Shown here: positions 35,795-44,130 of the stretch, piece after piece
Numbering within the stretch: position 1 is the first letter of the stretch
How the letters are laid out: each line of letters begins with the position of its first letter
Assembly (NCBI GenBank): GCA_964562855.1
Contig: CAZLVB010000004.1
Span: forward strand, 1-55,775
Reading direction: 5' to 3'
DNA length: 55,775 nucleotides
From: 2-12-FULL-41-17 sp964562855
GTDB lineage: Bacteria; Patescibacteriota; Microgenomatia; Curtissbacterales; GWA2-41-24
The notes under the pieces: model-generated
The model's input: the letters and a program-made list of their open reading frames with translations, nothing else
The model's database searches: none
Told to the model about the DNA's origin: nothing
Translations under genes and position numbers: made by a program

Positions 35795-37024
35795 ATGAAG
35801 GGGAGTTTTTATATCAAGACATTTGGTTGTCAACAGAATTTGGCAGACAGCCAGCGCATCGCTTCTTACTACGTGGCGCGCGGTTTTAAACCAGCCCGGA
35901 ATTCAAAGTCCGCATCAGAAATTGTTATTAACACCTGCATGGTCCGTCAGTCTGCAGAAGACAAAGTAACTGGACTGGTGAAGAATATTGCCAAATCCGC
36001 AAACGGCACGAAACCCAAGATTGTCATCACCGGCTGTATAGTAGGCATGGCCGTCCGCGATGAGTCAGGAAAATACTTAAGGGCTCTTAAAAAGAGAATG
36101 CCCGAAGTCGACGAATTTCTTCCACTTGAAGAAGTCGGTTTTGATTATCCGGCCCTAAGGAATGATGTAACCCATGCTTGGGTTCCAATATCAAACGGCT
36201 GCAATAACTTTTGCACGTTTTGTGTTGTCCCTTTCACCAGAGGTAGGGAAGTATCTCGACCTTTTGCAGACATCATTGTCGAAATCAAAGACTTGGCAAA
36301 TAAGGGGTGTAAAGAAATTACGCTTTTAGGCCAAAACGTCAATTCATATGGAGCAGATTTGGTAAAAAATGCCAAGGCAGGATACAAGCTGCCGAATGGT
36401 CGAATCGTCAAACCGGTGATGGTCAAACACTTAGGCAGATACAGGATTCCCACACTTTTCCCTTATTTACTCGGGGAAGTTTGTAAGATAGAGGCCCACC
36501 CCGCAAAGTCGAGTTCCTCGAATCTGAGTGATCTCGGAATCAAAGATCTGACTCGACGAAGTGGGGGAATTGAAACCGTTAAATTCATCTCTTCAAACCC
36601 TTGGGATTTCTCAGATGAACTGATTAAAGTCATTGCCAAAAATCCCAGAATTGACAGAAACCTTCATCTGGCTGTCCAATCCGGTGACAATTCAATTCTT
36701 AAAAAAATGAACAGATGGTACACAAGAGAGGAATATCTTGACCTTATAACAAGAATCAGATCTAAAATTCCCAAAGCTCAAATATCAACAGATATAATTG
36801 TGGGATTTCCCGGTGAAACTAATAAACAATTCGAAAATACGGTTAAGCTTGCCGAAGAGGTGAACTTCGCTTATGCCTACGTTTCCAAATACTCTGCCAG
36901 ACCAAATACAGCCGCTACAAAAGCCCTAAACGATAACGTTCCTCACATCGAAAAGGAGCGCCGTTTCCATATTCTAGACAAACTGATCAATCACAAAGGG
37001 AATCTGCGCACAGCAGTGCATTAG
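35795..37024 (+). CDS. miaB: MiaB-like tRNA methylthiotransferase, no TRAM domain, repeat insertion
   Basis: 409 residues. N-terminal UPF0004 cluster cysteines in TFGCQQNLADSQ, INTCMVRQSAEDKV and ITGCIVG; radical SAM motif C-x3-C-x2-C in NGCNNFCTFCVVPFTRGREV. MiaB adds the 2-methylthio group to i6A37 of tRNA, and miaA is in the same window. The protein stops at LINHKGNLRTAVH, so the C-terminal TRAM domain is truncated. Around residues 236-260 (EAHPAKSSSSNLSDLGIKDLTRRSG) an in-frame insertion is encoded by dispersed repeat C. Mia versus other methylthiotransferase subfamilies is not certain. Confidence 0.88.
   Translation: MKGSFYIKTFGCQQNLADSQRIASYYVARGFKPARNSKSASEIVINTCMVRQSAEDKVTGLVKNIAKSANGTKPKIVITGCIVGMAVRDESGKYLRALKKRMPEVDEFLPLEEVGFDYPALRNDVTHAWVPISNGCNNFCTFCVVPFTRGREVSRPFADIIVEIKDLANKGCKEITLLGQNVNSYGADLVKNAKAGYKLPNGRIVKPVMVKHLGRYRIPTLFPYLLGEVCKIEAHPAKSSSSNLSDLGIKDLTRRSGGIETVKFISSNPWDFSDELIKVIAKNPRIDRNLHLAVQSGDNSILKKMNRWYTREEYLDLITRIRSKIPKAQISTDIIVGFPGETNKQFENTVKLAEEVNFAYAYVSKYSARPNTAATKALNDNVPHIEKERRFHILDKLINHKGNLRTAVH
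36500..36567. repeat. Dispersed repeat C, copy inside the MiaB-like gene
   Basis: Outer arms CCCC...GTCGAGT and ACTCGAC...GGGG face each other as an imperfect inverted repeat; the core CTCGAATCTGAGTGATCTCG plus GAATCAAAGATCTGA matches 8511-8551 in reverse complement. It adds about 22 codons without breaking the frame. Confidence 0.85.
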
Positions 37025-37028
37025 AATT

Positions 37029-37961
37029 TTACTTTTTGGATACAATCGAATCAACTATATAAAGAGGCCTTTTTTTCACTTCTTCATAAACTCTGCCCAA
37101 ATACTCCCCGATAATGCCGACAGAAATTAACTGTATACTGCCCAAAAAAAGTATGATCACCGTAGTGGAAGCCCACCCGGGAACAGTTTGGCCGATAACA
37201 GTTCTGTACACAGAATAAATTATCAATAAAAGCAAAACCGCCACAGTCACAACTCCCATGATAGAAACGATTCTTAATGGCATCAGAGAAAAAGACAAAA
37301 TGCCGTCAAGCGCGAATTTTATCATTGAAAATAACGGGTACTTGGTTTTCCCTGATAATCTTTTATCCCTTACGAATTCTATACCTACTTGAGAGAATCC
37401 AACCCAGCTGATTAGGCCTCTCATGAATCTCTGGTATTCTCTTGTTCTTCTTAAAACTAAAATAACTTTTCTAGATATTAACCTGAAGTCACCCGTGTCA
37501 AGAGGAATTTTAGTTCCCGATAGAGTCCTCATCAATCTATAAAAAATAGAGGCCGTAAGTTTTTTAAAAATACTTTCGCCCTCCCTTGCTTTTCGTACAG
37601 CATAGACGACATCAAAACCCTCCTGCCATTTTTTGATCATTTTTGGAATTACTTCCGGCGGATCCTGTAAATCTGCGTCAATAATAATCGCCGCATCTCC
37701 AATCGCATGATCAATGCCGCAGCTGATGGCAATTTGGTGTCCAAAATTTCTGGATAAATTTATAAGTTTTATATTCTTATCTTTAACGATTATTTTCTCT
37801 ATAATCTCCTCTGATCGATCGTCGGACCCATCATTTACAAAAATAATCTCGTATTTAAAACCCTTAAGGTTCTTTCCAATTCTCTCATACAAAATTGGAA
37901 TATTTTCTTCCTCGTTTAAAACCGGAATAATTATGGAAATCAAGTTATCCTGCATGACCAT
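37029..37961 (-). CDS. Family 2 glycosyltransferase, DPM1/GtrB-like with C-terminal membrane helices
   Basis: 310 residues. GT-A start ISIIIPVLNEEENIPILYERI, metal-binding D-x-D in IIIDADLQDPPEVI (about residue 97), then LDTGDFRLISRKV and two transmembrane helices (IVSIMGVVTVAVLLLLIIYSVY; VIILFLGSIQLISVGIIGEYLGRVYEE). Such enzymes load a sugar onto polyprenyl phosphate at the cytoplasmic face, giving the donor for GT-C enzymes, which are encoded just upstream in the same direction (PMT-type gene at 38198). ATG at 37955 is an alternative start. Confidence 0.95.
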   Translation of the reverse strand: MVMQDNLISIIIPVLNEEENIPILYERIGKNLKGFKYEIIFVNDGSDDRSEEIIEKIIVKDKNIKLINLSRNFGHQIAISCGIDHAIGDAAIIIDADLQDPPEVIPKMIKKWQEGFDVVYAVRKAREGESIFKKLTASIFYRLMRTLSGTKIPLDTGDFRLISRKVILVLRRTREYQRFMRGLISWVGFSQVGIEFVRDKRLSGKTKYPLFSMIKFALDGILSFSLMPLRIVSIMGVVTVAVLLLLIIYSVYRTVIGQTVPGWASTTVIILFLGSIQLISVGIIGEYLGRVYEEVKKRPLYIVDSIVSKK

Positions 37962-38197
37962 AAACTTCCGAGGACTAAGAGTCCTCGGCCTTGCCTGCCG
38001 GCAGGCAGGTATTCTCCTTCAAGTTTTAGGCCCGCATCCGCCTTTGGCGGAGAGGACCGCATGGCACTGTATACATGAGCGAGTAGATACTTTAGTCCTC
38101 ATAAGTATGTATTCGCTTTCGCATTCATCCCAACGACTTACTCAGGGTGTTCTGCGAGCGACCATAAAAAGTATACCATTAACACCTTAATTAAATA
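37962..38197. repeat. Intergenic repeat cluster
   Basis: No gene seen. Contains the palindrome TGCCTGCCGGCAGGCA (37992-38007), a TCCGCC-TTT-GGCGGA hairpin (about 38037-38051), and tags such as CAACGACTTACTCAGGGTGT. This is a landing zone for the dispersed repeats of this genome. Confidence 0.7.
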
Positions 38198-39538
38198 TTA
38201 GCGCCAAGAATTCAACCAGAAATAATAATTGTTAAAGTTGGTTGAGACTGGGACTGCCGCTACATGAGGGTAAAAATAAGCGAATGTCGCAATTACCAGC
38301 AACAAATATCCCAAAACTACGACTTTCCCACCCTTCAACTGCCAAAAATCATTAAGCGCAATTGCCAGCAAAATAGCCAGAAATATCACTGATGGGGTGT
38401 AGTGGTATAAAAACATTATTCTTGGCGATAGAGCCCAGGGAAGCCAAAAACCCAAGAAACCGCAAATAACCAGTCCTAGGGAAAATGTAGGTTTTTTGAT
38501 AAATTTATATACAGTGTAAATAACCGCTAATATTCCCGGCCAAAAAATTGCCGGGTTGCCGAAAGCATAAATTTGGGCAATTTTGTCGCCAAAGTTTCCA
38601 ACATAATAATAGACAGGTCTAAGATCAAAAGGCCATGTATACCATAATGACTGATAAGCATGGGTAGCCTTAAGCCTTGTGTGATACCAATACATTTGCT
38701 GATTGACGTTCCAGACAATGGCCATTTTGTCGCAGAAATCGTTTGCCAAAACCGGGCGGCAAAGTGCCTGTTCAATCATTACCACTTTACTTCTTCGGTC
38801 GATACGTTCAGCAATAGTAGGATCACTGACAAAGAAAAATGGCGTGTAAGACAAAAAATAAATAATTACTGGAATTAGGCCAAAAAAGATAGGACCCCTA
38901 ATCAGTGCCTTTTTAATCAATAATTTTCTCTCTGCGCCTGTTTTTTTAAGAAATTCATTCACAAACCAAAACGCAAAAATGAAAATAATGTAGACAGAAG
39001 TCCACTTAGAAGCAAGTGAAGCCCCAAAAAAGAGTCCGGTCAGCAAATATCTTCTGGATAGTAACGACCAAATGGTTAAAAGCATGAAAAAAATAAAATA
39101 GGCATCATTCATACCAATTCTAGATTGAACAAAAAGCAAGCTTTCAAAAATCAAAAGTAAAGAAGCTGTCAGTGCTATGAATCGACTGTTGAAAAGTTTT
39201 TTAGTCAAAAGATAGACTAAAAATATAATTCCGACTCCGGCCAGGGCGCCAAAAAACCTCCAACCAAATGGATTCATTCCAAAAATAATCATTCCTCCAG
39301 CCATAAAAAGTTTAGCCAGCGGAGGGTGGGTCCACTCGTAAGCAAAACCGGCAGGCGGCGTATTCCAGAATTCCCAGGCGGCAGGATTTCCTAAAAGCAT
39401 TTCTTTGGCAGTAAAAGCATGGTAAACCTCGTCAAAATGATAAGTATCGGGAGTGCCAAGTCGCCAAAATCTGGTAAAAAAAGCAAGAAGAAGAATTAGT
39501 AAGATTGGCAAAAACTTAAATAGTTTTTGGTTGATCAA
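38198..39538 (-). CDS. Dolichyl-phosphate-mannose-protein mannosyltransferase-like (PMT, GT39) membrane protein
   Basis: 446 residues, about 11 transmembrane helices. PMT signatures: RLGTPDTYHFDEVYHAFTAKEML (D-E motif in the first external loop, about residues 37-38), THPPLAKLFMAGGMIIFGMNPFGWRFFGAL. Transfers a sugar from a polyprenyl-phosphate donor to protein Ser/Thr outside the membrane. Its 3' neighbour, the DPM1-like gene, could make the donor. Overlaps the gene at 39516 by 23 bases. Confidence 0.92.
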   Translation of the reverse strand: MINQKLFKFLPILLILLLAFFTRFWRLGTPDTYHFDEVYHAFTAKEMLLGNPAAWEFWNTPPAGFAYEWTHPPLAKLFMAGGMIIFGMNPFGWRFFGALAGVGIIFLVYLLTKKLFNSRFIALTASLLLIFESLLFVQSRIGMNDAYFIFFMLLTIWSLLSRRYLLTGLFFGASLASKWTSVYIIFIFAFWFVNEFLKKTGAERKLLIKKALIRGPIFFGLIPVIIYFLSYTPFFFVSDPTIAERIDRRSKVVMIEQALCRPVLANDFCDKMAIVWNVNQQMYWYHTRLKATHAYQSLWYTWPFDLRPVYYYVGNFGDKIAQIYAFGNPAIFWPGILAVIYTVYKFIKKPTFSLGLVICGFLGFWLPWALSPRIMFLYHYTPSVIFLAILLAIALNDFWQLKGGKVVVLGYLLLVIATFAYFYPHVAAVPVSTNFNNYYFWLNSWR

Positions 39539-40733
39539 AATCGGACCTCTCTTTTAATAATATGGTAAGTAATATAACAAACACAAAAATATTTATAATG
39601 GAAATTAGATTGATTATATTCGTACCAAAAATGAAGCGAAAATTTTGAGTTACCCACACAAAACTGAAATATAAATTAGCTATATAAGTAACGGATAATA
39701 TGCCCACAAAAATCCAAAGTTCTTTCTTAAATATCGCCGCAAGCATCAGGAAGATTAAAGGTGTCAAAAGCAATCTTTCGTGGACTCTTGTTAAAAAAAT
39801 GAAAGCGCCTAAAAACATCAAAGCTAGCGAAAAATTAAGAATAAATATTTTTTCTAAGGCTGTATCGACTCTATATTTTCTCCAAAAATTCCACAATATT
39901 AAAATTGTGATAATTGTAAATGTTAGCAATCCCCAGTAATGCAAAGTTAACCCAGACCAAATTTGTGAATCGGGCCTCCACCATCTTTGACCAATCGCCC
40001 AAAAGTTGAAGGCATTAACACTTGTATACTGGTACTGATCCAAGCCCACCGAATAACGTTCAAAAATAAATCGAAAAAGATTTAGTTTATTGGAAAACGG
40101 AATAAATGCCCCTAAAAACAAAAAGGAGGAGATTATGACACCCTTGAGAAATTCAGAAACTGGCCATTTGTCTTTGACGACTACAAGAATAATAAATGGC
40201 AAAAGAAAGATTCCTTGTGGTTTGACAAGCAGAGCAATTGCTAAACTTATTCCTGATAGTATTGTTCTTTTCTGAAGCAAAAAAAGAAAAGTAAGAATAT
40301 AAAATAAAGTGTTTATAACATCGATTTGGCCCCAAAGAGAAGAATTGGCAAAAATGGCCGGATTAAATGCAAATATACTAGCTATAATTAAAGACTTTTT
40401 CTGACTAAAAAACTTCTGGCTCGCTTTATAAGCTACAAAAACAAGTGTTAAATCGGCCAATATCGCAGGCAACTTATAGATAGTTTCCACAGGAATTGTC
40501 AGGCCAATTCCGTAAAGGAAGTTTTTAATATAACCTAAAAGCCATAATACATAAAGGTAGCCAGGGAGATAATCCGACCAAGCATCATAAAATCTCAAAA
40601 ATCCAACCTCCACCAACCTATTACTCCACCCAATCCAATCGCCGATATCAATTGGGAGACTTCCATAAGGTGCAATCATCAATCTGAAGACAAAAGCAAC
40701 TGCTAAAATTAGTACAATTAGATAATTCATCAA
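39516..40733 (-). CDS. GT-C type membrane glycosyltransferase
   Basis: 405 residues, about 10-11 transmembrane helices. First external loop holds PIDIGDWIGWSNRLVEVGFLRFYDAWSDYLPGYLYVLWLLGYI, with acidic residues placed as in polyprenyl-phosphate-dependent mannosyl/glucosyltransferases (GT39/GT83/GT87-like). WGQIDVINTLFYILTFLFL and KPQGIFLLPF are typical of this clan. Exact acceptor unknown. Transcribed with the PMT-like gene (overlap). Confidence 0.8.
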   Translation of the reverse strand: MMNYLIVLILAVAFVFRLMIAPYGSLPIDIGDWIGWSNRLVEVGFLRFYDAWSDYLPGYLYVLWLLGYIKNFLYGIGLTIPVETIYKLPAILADLTLVFVAYKASQKFFSQKKSLIIASIFAFNPAIFANSSLWGQIDVINTLFYILTFLFLLQKRTILSGISLAIALLVKPQGIFLLPFIILVVVKDKWPVSEFLKGVIISSFLFLGAFIPFSNKLNLFRFIFERYSVGLDQYQYTSVNAFNFWAIGQRWWRPDSQIWSGLTLHYWGLLTFTIITILILWNFWRKYRVDTALEKIFILNFSLALMFLGAFIFLTRVHERLLLTPLIFLMLAAIFKKELWIFVGILSVTYIANLYFSFVWVTQNFRFIFGTNIINLISIINIFVFVILLTILLKERSDFDQPKTI

Positions 40734-40743
40734 CTATAAAAAT

Positions 40744-42000
40744 CTATATATTTAGTAACCACAAAGTACCTAAAATGTTAACAGCTAAAGAAATTGTGAA
40801 TAATGATAAGACAAATACAAAATGGAAATCATCTACAACTCTTGCTAATAATAAAATAATCAGAGGAATAGCGTCCAAGACATACCGGTAATTAAATTGG
40901 AGCCATCCAGTACCCCAAAATGATAGATGGAATAAAATTATTAATAAAATACAAAATATAATTGAAAGATTAAAAAGAATAGAGACCAAGTTTTTCCAAT
41001 ATTTTTTGTTGAAAATATAAAATACAAGAAAAAATAATGGAGATAAAAGCAAAAAGCTGTTCCCTTCTGGATCAAATTTGATATATGGGAAAATATTGAT
41101 AAATTTCGGAGCATTAATAAACATATAATGAAAATTGTGTGGTATGTATGCAAAGTTTAAAATTCCGAATTTAATTTTATCTTCTGTAAATCGTAGGGCA
41201 AATTTTTGATAAGAATAGCCACTCTCCAAGACTGAACCAAATCTTTGGTAATTATATATGCCTGCTATTATTAATATTATTAAGAATACACATAAAGAAT
41301 AAGTGAGCCTTTTTATCCCCAGGCTGAATTTATCTTTTGCTTTTAGATGACTGATTATAATTAAGGTGAGAAAAAAAGGTAAATAAAATATGAATGTATT
41401 CCGACCCCATATCGCCAATCCTAAGAATGATGATGATGTTAATAAATAAATAAGGTATTTTTTCTTAACATAAATTAAAAGAAGAGCTAAAGAGATTAGT
41501 GAAAATAATGTTGTTACAGCTTGTGATGTAAACCAAACACCTCCGTTGACAGATACCGAAAAATAAACTGTGCCGAAGGCGAAAAATAAACAAAGTAGGA
41601 AGATTTTAAAATTTGACAAACGTGCCAATCCTATTTTTCGCATCTGACTTAATGTTGTATATAAAGCTAAAGGCCCAAAGGCTCCCAAAATCGCTGTGTA
41701 TAAGGCATCACTGAAATTAACCCCAAAGGGAATCATGAAAGGCAAAATAAAAAGTATGGGAGTAGGACCCCAATACATATATTTTTTCCCTTTAAAAAAA
41801 CTAAGATCATGATCCCATGAAGGATTATCAAGGGAAAGTTTACCTGACAAGACGGAGTAAGATAAATGGCTAAAGTAATTTGCAGGGTTTGTGGGAAATG
41901 AAAAAGTTAACCTTCCAGCAAATAATATATATAGCGTTAACGACGTAATCAGTAATATCATTGGGTAAATAGATAGTGAATGAATAAAATTAAGTTTCAT
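40744..42000 (-). CDS. Predicted membrane protein, GT-C superfamily-like
   Basis: 418 residues, about 11 transmembrane helices. The loop SWDHDLSFFKGKKYMYWGPTPILFILPFMIPFG with D-x-D-like acids and the AFGTVYFSVSVNGGVWFTSQAVTTLFSL region recall uncharacterised bacterial GT-C proteins. No specific family recognised. The DNA here is clearly more AT-rich than the neighbouring PMT gene. Confidence 0.65.
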   Translation of the reverse strand: MKLNFIHSLSIYPMILLITSLTLYILFAGRLTFSFPTNPANYFSHLSYSVLSGKLSLDNPSWDHDLSFFKGKKYMYWGPTPILFILPFMIPFGVNFSDALYTAILGAFGPLALYTTLSQMRKIGLARLSNFKIFLLCLFFAFGTVYFSVSVNGGVWFTSQAVTTLFSLISLALLLIYVKKKYLIYLLTSSSFLGLAIWGRNTFIFYLPFFLTLIIISHLKAKDKFSLGIKRLTYSLCVFLIILIIAGIYNYQRFGSVLESGYSYQKFALRFTEDKIKFGILNFAYIPHNFHYMFINAPKFINIFPYIKFDPEGNSFLLLSPLFFLVFYIFNKKYWKNLVSILFNLSIIFCILLIILFHLSFWGTGWLQFNYRYVLDAIPLIILLLARVVDDFHFVFVLSLFTISLAVNILGTLWLLNI

Positions 42001-42029
42001 TAGCTTGCATGATTAAAATAAATGTAAAT

Positions 42030-43130
42030 TTAAAAAGCCCATTGTCCCATCACGAATAGGGTATTAAAAAATAGTAAAAATGCTCCAGAGATAAAAGTAA
42101 AAACAATAAAAAGGAATTTATTATTTGTCCACGTAGCCAATATTATATAGATGGGGAATAAAACTAACGAATATCTAGGTGTACTTAAAATAAATGATGT
42201 TGAGGAAAATAATAAAAAGGAAGAAATAATGTAAATACCCCATGGTTTTCTTACCCTGATGAGAATATATAACCCTAAAATAAGCAATGAGATTAAATAA
42301 ATTGGTTCTTGAGAGAAAACTAAAAATTCTCGGAAATTATCATGTTGTAAGGCATAAGCGATACTGTTTTTAATTCCCACCCATGGAAAGGAAAAAGATT
42401 TATACCAATGATCATAAAGAACACTCAAAAAATAAAATGGATTTTTAAAAAGAGACCAATTCAATAATAAATATACCGAGAACCCACCCAAAATACTTAT
42501 AGGATAAAAAACATCGCTCAATTTTCTACTTCTTCCTGTAAGAGTTATAAGCAGAAAAGAGTTTAATCTTGTCAAACCAGCTAAAAATCCTACAAGAGAA
42601 GAAACAAAAACCCTCTTTTTATAAATAGCTAAATATCCTCCTAATGACAAAGCCAAAAAAACACTTTCAGTATATCCGGATAGCATAAAATATGAGGTGG
42701 GGAAGATATTCAAAAACCAAACTGCCCTAGCACCATTTTTTTCTCCAAAATTCTCGATGGCTAGCCTATATAAAAGAATACTTGCAAAAATACTTCCTAA
42801 AAAAGAAACTATCATACCAGCCAAGATAAAATTTCCGAAAGTTACAAAACTAAAAATTTTGACTAAAAAAGGATAAAAGGGTAAAAAGACAATGAAAACA
42901 TCCTCCCGCATGTTGGTTAGGGGAGTCGATCTGTAACCATTTTCGGCTATGAAAAGATAATGTTGTGAATCCCATCTATTCCAGATCTCTAAGAATTGAG
43001 ACGGGGAAGAAATCGTCTGTTGAGTAAAAATTTGGAATGCGAAAAACGAGAATATAAGAAGGGAAATTTTAGTTAATAGGCAAATCGCCAGAGGTTTCTT
43101 GTATTTGTTAATAAATTTATTTAAAAACAC
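42030..43130 (-). CDS. PIG-V-like mannosyltransferase family membrane protein
   Basis: 366 residues, about 9 transmembrane helices. PIG-V family marks: EIWNRWDSQHYLFIAENGY (the WDxxHY motif, W52-D53), VFLPFYPFLVKIFSF, and NIFPTSYFMLSGYTESVFLALSLGGYLAIYKKRVFVSSLVGFLAGLTRLNSFLL. In eukaryotes PIG-V adds mannose to GPI; bacterial versions act in surface glycan synthesis. Divergent from miaA, 12 bases apart. AT-rich like its neighbour. Confidence 0.88.
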   Translation of the reverse strand: MFLNKFINKYKKPLAICLLTKISLLIFSFFAFQIFTQQTISSPSQFLEIWNRWDSQHYLFIAENGYRSTPLTNMREDVFIVFLPFYPFLVKIFSFVTFGNFILAGMIVSFLGSIFASILLYRLAIENFGEKNGARAVWFLNIFPTSYFMLSGYTESVFLALSLGGYLAIYKKRVFVSSLVGFLAGLTRLNSFLLITLTGRSRKLSDVFYPISILGGFSVYLLLNWSLFKNPFYFLSVLYDHWYKSFSFPWVGIKNSIAYALQHDNFREFLVFSQEPIYLISLLILGLYILIRVRKPWGIYIISSFLLFSSTSFILSTPRYSLVLFPIYIILATWTNNKFLFIVFTFISGAFLLFFNTLFVMGQWAF

Positions 43131-43142
43131 CGCTTTTAGTAT

Positions 43143-44117
43143 ATGGAAAATTTATCAGATAGGAAAGCAGTTGTCATTTATGGCACTACAGCAACCGGTA
43201 AAACTGCACTTGCCATAAAGCTTGCAAAAAAGTTCAACGGCGAACTTATTTCAGCCGATTCACGACAGGTATACAAAGGTCTTGATATCGGAACCGGCAA
43301 GGTAAGCTTAGAGTCGAAAGTGGAGAAGCACAAAGGTTTCTGGATTGTCGATGGCACAAAAATCCACGGTTTTGATCTTGTAGAACCTGGTGGTCAATTT
43401 ACTGTCGCAAACTTCCTCGAGGTCGCTTCTGCTTCATTGTTTCGAATCAGTGCAGCAAAAAAGTTACCAATAATTGTCGGAGGCACTGGTTTTTATATGA
43501 AAGCGTTGATTGATGGTATTGGGTCAATCGGTGTTCCTTCTGATATGAAACTTCGTAATCGACTCGAAAAATTGTCTGTCGATCAACTTTATCAAAAACT
43601 TGAAAAGATTAACCTCAATCGCGCAAAAGCCATGAACGAGTCAGACAGAAAAAATCCGAGACGTTTGATTAGGGCGATTGAAGTTGCAACATATAAAAAG
43701 AAATCCTCCTTCGCTCATGAAGTGTCGGAGGACAAGCAAGAAGCTACCCACTACTCACTACCAACTACAAACTACCTGCTCTTCGGACTGACCGCTCCTA
43801 ACGGCTATCTTTACACAAGAGCAGATCTTTGGCTGGAAACTCGTCTTAAACATGGAATGGTTAGGGAAGTCGAAAGTCTCATAAAACAAGGGATAAGCAC
43901 CAGATGGCTTGACGATCTCGGCCTTGAATACCGATGGATAGTAAGATATTTAAAAAAAGAGGTGGACTACGATCAAATGGTCGAAAAATTAAAAGGCGAT
44001 ATCCATAGTTTCATAAGACGTCAAAAAACTTGGTTCAGAAAATTTAGACAAATGCAGCTGTTTGATATCTCCAAATCTGATTATCAAAAACGAATAGAAA
44101 AAGTCATTAATGACTGA
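43143..44117 (+). CDS. miaA: tRNA dimethylallyltransferase
   Basis: 324 residues. P-loop IYGTTATGKTALAIKLA, then LISADSRQVYKGLDIGTGK, GGTGFYMKALIDG, NPRRLIRAIEV, and QKTWFRKF. Adds the isopentenyl group to A37 of tRNAs, the substrate for MiaB, which is also in this window. About residues 193-215 (AHEVSEDKQEATHYSLPTTN) contain a segment encoded by low-complexity CACTACTCACTACCAACTAC DNA, similar to the rpsC-rplP spacer, likely a repeat insertion in a loop. Confidence 0.95.
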   Translation: MENLSDRKAVVIYGTTATGKTALAIKLAKKFNGELISADSRQVYKGLDIGTGKVSLESKVEKHKGFWIVDGTKIHGFDLVEPGGQFTVANFLEVASASLFRISAAKKLPIIVGGTGFYMKALIDGIGSIGVPSDMKLRNRLEKLSVDQLYQKLEKINLNRAKAMNESDRKNPRRLIRAIEVATYKKKSSFAHEVSEDKQEATHYSLPTTNYLLFGLTAPNGYLYTRADLWLETRLKHGMVREVESLIKQGISTRWLDDLGLEYRWIVRYLKKEVDYDQMVEKLKGDIHSFIRRQKTWFRKFRQMQLFDISKSDYQKRIEKVIND

Positions 44118-44123
44118 TATACT
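44115..44123 (+). promoter_or_regulatory. Extended -10 promoter, leaderless
   Basis: TGaTATACT (44115-44123), overlapping the miaA stop, followed by seven bases and ATG at 44131. Transcription would start at the start codon of the AI-2E family gene. Confidence 0.6.
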
Positions 44124-44130
44124 TTAGAAA

